A stretch of DNA of 64,000 bases from Patiria miniata (lineage: Eukaryota; Echinodermata; Asteroidea; Valvatida; Asterinidae), in assembly GCF_015706575.1 (NCBI RefSeq), contig NW_024037050.1, positions 4,650,001 through 4,714,000 of the forward strand, written 5' to 3'. Shown here piece by piece: positions 60,674 to 64,000 of this stretch (positions within the stretch are counted from its first letter, which is position 1; each line of letters begins with the position of its first letter). Below the pieces are notes generated by a model. The model was not told where the DNA came from, made no database searches, and saw nothing but the letters and a program-made list of their open reading frames with translations. The position numbers and the translations under genes were made by a program.

Positions 60674-62127
60674 CTTCTATTCTTTGTATTTTGGACAGGG
60701 ACAGATACGGATTCTCAACTCCGCCACTACTACTTTAGCATTGTGCGGACATTTTTTAAAAAGGAAACGATAAATGTTTTGACAGATTTTTTAAAAACAG
60801 TTTAAATCAGGCCTGTATTGCGTTCACTTTTCAATCCTTCATCGGCCTGTGATCAGACATTATTTTCGTGCAAAATAATGTGAAGAGCAAGTTTTCATCC
60901 TTAACTCTCAAAATACCAATATTGAAATGTAAACAAAAACAACCCTACACCAGGACACCACATTGCACTAGGGGCGCTGTTCACGATACCGATGTGCATC
61001 CTTTATGATAGCGCTTCGCTCGTACCCCCGCCCTGTAAATAGGGCCTAAGTCGCTTGGCCGGTGTCATAATTATGAAAATCGGACTCCAATGAAAATCGG
61101 ACTCTTTTCCCCTATTTATTGGTTGATCACTCGCAAGTGAAAGGTCCCTCTCCCATAATGGTCCTTAAAATAACATAATAATCGCACTTATGTGCATGCG
61201 CAATATTACCAATATATGAGTCCATAGTTCATGGAGTCTGATATTCAGGCTACACCGCGAGGCAGTCTAGGTGGAGGCCAGTAAATCGGTCCGAAATTGC
61301 CTACGCCGGCCAAATCAGGATTTGCATGCCCTCAAATTCTTCATTATTTGAGCGTATTGTGGTCCACGAACTTGAGGGTTCCTACAAACTATGAGTGGAA
61401 GCCGTGCACTGGAACTTGAGCTTGTATTTCTGTACAATTTGGATGAAACTGAGGCCCTAAAAGCGCCCTAGTTTGCAAAGGAGTGTAGGCATCGTTTTTC
61501 AAAATGGCGATGGGCTTCGGGACTATTTTAAGGGGTAATCATTCGGAGGAAATTTCTCCCAAAAGTCATCAGATTACCCTCACTCAACAATTGAAAGGAC
61601 AAAGAAAGTTGATAAAATAAGCTTTAATTTTCATGTGTGTCTCGAACACCTCAATGGAGAGTATTAAAAATTGTGAGCATTTTTCCTGACTTTCTGAAGT
61701 GGGGGCATTTATCATTGGGGTCTATGGCAGTTTATTGTATGGCCATAGGGACACTGTTAAAACTTATGGACAGTGTCGGACAGTAGGTGGCGCTTTTCAA
61801 ACAACGCAGCATCTATTTTTTTTTTTTTTTAGAGATCATCGAAATAGCCTACTGCATCGTCACTGACAAATTGTCACGAAGTATGACATTTTTATAAAAG
61901 TTGGTATAAAGAGCCTACGTGTATTTTCAAAATGTCGAGTTTTTTTCTGAAAAGAGAGGTTTTTGGTATTTTTTGGGTATTTTATTTTTAGTTCCAAGAT
62001 TTAAACTTGGTGATACGTATGTGGCCTATTTTCGAGTAGTATAATAGGGGTGTAAGTGGCGCCACCAACGTCAAAAAATAGCGCCCCCCCAACAAAAAAA
62101 ACAAAAACAAAAAAAATAATACTACTA

Positions 62128-62575
62128 AGGGGCCATTCAGAATTTTCAATGTTTTAAAATTTCGACTTTATTTCCAAATTATTTTGACCCACCCACCCCT
62201 CCCCTAATTTCGTTTGATAAAAAAACTGATTTGTTACGCAGTATTAAAAAACAAAAAATGTACATGTACATGTACATGTACATGTACATGAACATGTACA
62301 TGCACATGCACTTGCATGTACATCATTACATCCCACTGGCGGGCCTGTGCGGGTTGCGTGTCCTTTCGGAAAAAAAATCCATTGCTGCTGAGTGCTGGGC
62401 GGAGGCAAAAGCTGTCTCTTTGCAACTTTTCGACAACAAACAAAAGTCAAAAGACTTGGATCTTTTTTTCCATGAAAAGTGAATTTCGATTTTCAATTAT
62501 TTAGCTTGACCCACCCACCCACAATTTGGAAAAATAGTCGAAATTTTAAAACATTGAAAATTCTGAATGGCCCCT
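62128..62575. mobile_element. Inverted-repeat element with AGGGGCCATTCAG termini
   Basis: About 40-bp terminal inverted repeats: AGGGGCCATTCAGAATTTTC and its inverse GAAAATTCTGAATGGCCCCT. The interior holds an ACATGT microsatellite (62258-62312) and CACCCACCC words near each end. Complete here; copy 1 retains only the left end. Confidence 0.78.
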
Positions 62576-62829
62576 AATATATATATTACAATGTACATCC
62601 TTATTTTCCCCGGTATGTTATTGCATGGCGTTTCTTACGTCAATTGGAAATAGAGCCATGAATAACGGTATAGTCATAGTGATCGAACGAAACTTCGTTT
62701 TGATTAGGACAATAGTCAGTTGCTAAATATTTATTCATTCATGACACAGACCTTGGTTTAGTTTTGGATACTACCGTAGACCTGCCGAGCGGCTGTAAAT
62801 ATCAAACTTAACCAAAGTTGAAAAAATAG

Positions 62830-63150
62830 AGATAAAAAAAATCAAAAAGTTATGTGCTAGCCAAGCTTTCAGGGGTCGGTCTGAGCCATAACAATGCCCC
62901 AGCCCGCCCCTTAGTTCTCTTCTGGGCTCTCGGGTGTCCCGGCCAATACACACTTCCTTCCCTGTCCATCCATATAACCCCGGAGGGCCAGGCACCATGT
63001 AAAAGCAAGAGCTAAGGGAGGAACAGGGCGGCCCCTAAGCCCTGATCCTCCGAGTGGACCACATGCCCTGAACCTGTACGAAGGCGCCAACCTGGAACTC
63101 ACGGACAGTACCAGCCGCAGAGCTTACCGATTAAGCTAAGGTACCGTTGG
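62830..63150 (-). repeat. Possible tRNA-derived SINE in the copy-2-specific block
   Basis: On the - strand GTACCTTAGCTTAATCGGTA with AGCTCTGCGG resembles a tRNA 5' half (box A), with a weaker box B-like GAGTTCCAGG about 35 nt further. The open frames across it do not look coding. No second copy is in the window, so the call is tentative. Confidence 0.3.
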
Positions 63151-63217
63151 TAATTTACGACGGGAAATTAAACATCTTATAATGACTGAATAGAACGCGT
63201 GCGTTGAAAAGCAAAAA

Positions 63218-63291
63218 GACACCGACGGGATTCGATACCGGGCTCCGCGATTCGTGGACGACGAATCTAACCACTCGGCCATCAGGCTTCC
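63218..63291 (-). pseudogene. tRNA-like sequence, copy 2
   Basis: Identical in its core to 60166-60239 and duplicated with it; a longer A-run (T-run on the transcribed side) follows. The same defects apply. Confidence 0.6.
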
Positions 63292-63538
63292 TTGGAATTC
63301 TCCTCAAAAACAATTTGTCTTAAAAATGGGCGGAGAAACCCGGAGCATTGCTGTGTGCATCTGTTTTGGCTCCATGGGCGAACAGAATCGAAGTCGATAT
63401 TTCGGGCAATAATGAATCAACTGTTTTGTTTGGAAAATTGTATACGGCAGCCTCATTAGTCGTAGGCCGTGTGCTAAACATGTCTTGTCGTTACGCGACA
63501 ATGAACACTATTATTATGTAGCCTGAAACAGGTATTAG

Positions 63539-63722
63539 GGGCGGATCTCGAAATTTTGGCGGACTTGGGGGGGGGTCAGGCCCGTTAGATGTTTATATCC
63601 GATCTTATCATTTTTCATAATTGTATAGCCTATACATTATTCTGTGTGTGTCAGAGCGGGATTGGCGGGGCGGGAGGGGGGGGGGGGGGGGGTTCCGACC
63701 CCTGCTCTGGATCTGCGCCTGA
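63539..63722. mobile_element. G-tract element, duplicate of 60485-60673
   Basis: AGGGGCGGATCTCGAAATTT to GGATCTGCGCCT with shorter first and longer second G-run than copy 1. It differs by one base in the terminal word. Confidence 0.6.
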
Positions 63723-64000
63723 CTTCTATTCTTTGTATTTTGGACAGAGACAGATACGGATTCTCAACTCCGCCACTACTACTTTAGCATTGTGCGGACA
63801 TTTTTAAAAAAGGAAACGATAATTGTTTTGACGGATTTTTTAAAAACAGTTTAAATCAGGCCTGTATTGTGTTCGCTTTTCAATCCTTCATCGGCCTGTG
63901 ATCAGACATTATTTTCGTGCAAAATAATGTGAAGAGCAAGTTTTCATCCTTAACTCTCAAAATACCAATATTGAAATGTAAACAAAAACAACCCTACACC

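Larger units (their letters stand above)
59780..60953 (+). repeat. Segmental duplication, copy 1
   Basis: Nearly identical to 62128-64000 apart from a block present only in copy 2. It includes the start of an AGGGGCCATTCAG element, an ACATGT microsatellite (59906-59941), a tRNA-like sequence (60166-60239) and a G-tract element (60485-60673). It starts AGGGGCCATTCAGAATTTTC; the last shared words near 60953 coincide with the window end in copy 2. Confidence 0.88.
57732..64000. other. 5' flank of the PTPN1-like gene
   Basis: Presumed 5' UTR and promoter, then intergenic sequence. A CpG-rich stretch (GTACCGCGCGCGAGCTGC) lies at about 57870-57890, roughly 150 bp upstream of the ATG; a transcription start could be nearby but no TATA box is evident. 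Beyond it come minisatellites, G-tract elements and the duplication listed separately. 60954-62127 shows no recognisable gene. Confidence 0.55.
62128..64000 (+). repeat. Segmental duplication, copy 2 (runs off the window)
   Basis: Matches copy 1 from AGGGGCCATTCAGAATTTTC up to about 62479, then carries about 700 bp not found in copy 1 (62480-63175), then resumes at AATGACTGAATAGAACGCG and continues to the window end. Confidence 0.88.

Noticed and set aside
62771..63102. - strand open frames rich in Gly/Pro/Arg
   Set aside because: They lie in a possible SINE block, have no recognisable domain and overlap each other.

Overview
The window is nuclear DNA from an animal. Genes are split by long introns with GT..AG junctions, most of the sequence is non-coding, and it is crowded with short inverted-repeat elements, ACATGT microsatellites, homopolymer G/C tracts and decayed retrotransposons. 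A phosphoethanolamine N-methyltransferase gene beside a single PTPN1/PTPN2-type phosphatase, with this repeat style, suggests a marine invertebrate deuterostome (echinoderm, hemichordate or amphioxus; an echinoderm is my weak first guess).

Two host genes can be supported. (1) At the left edge on the + strand are the last two coding exons of a phosphoethanolamine N-methyltransferase (1000-1116 and 2588-2740); the rest lies off the window. (2) On the - strand, an apparently complete nine-exon gene spans 57731 down to 18134. It encodes a 434-residue non-receptor protein-tyrosine phosphatase of the PTP1B/TC-PTP type: catalytic domain, proline-rich linker, basic region and C-terminal membrane anchor. 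All exon phases join and all catalytic motifs are present. The two genes converge, with about 15.4 kb between their stop codons.

Layout: 1-2740, PMT 3' end; 2741-18133, intergenic, with many short inverted-repeat elements; 18134-18392, last PTP exon; 18393-30120, intron 8, holding a hAT transposase relic in scrambled order, a non-LTR endonuclease fragment and two Ty3/Gypsy relics; 30121-36448, a cluster of five PTP exons; 36449-45318, introns 3 and 2 with exons 3 and 2, MITEs and a non-LTR reverse transcriptase fragment; 45319-57665, intron 1, with more MITEs, two LINE 3' pieces and a 413-bp palindrome; 57666-57731, first coding exon; 57732-64000, 5' flank, with inverted minisatellites and a partial tandem segmental duplication carrying a tRNA-like sequence.

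I found no convincing undescribed enzymatic or defence system. The most interesting signals are structural: a 300-bp field of a 15-16-bp word in alternating orientation (7444-7746), a 413-bp near-perfect palindrome (53259-53671), a two-hairpin module shared by three otherwise unlike loci, inverted minisatellites beside the PTP start, and several multi-copy MITE families. Family names and alignments come from recognition by eye; no database search was run.
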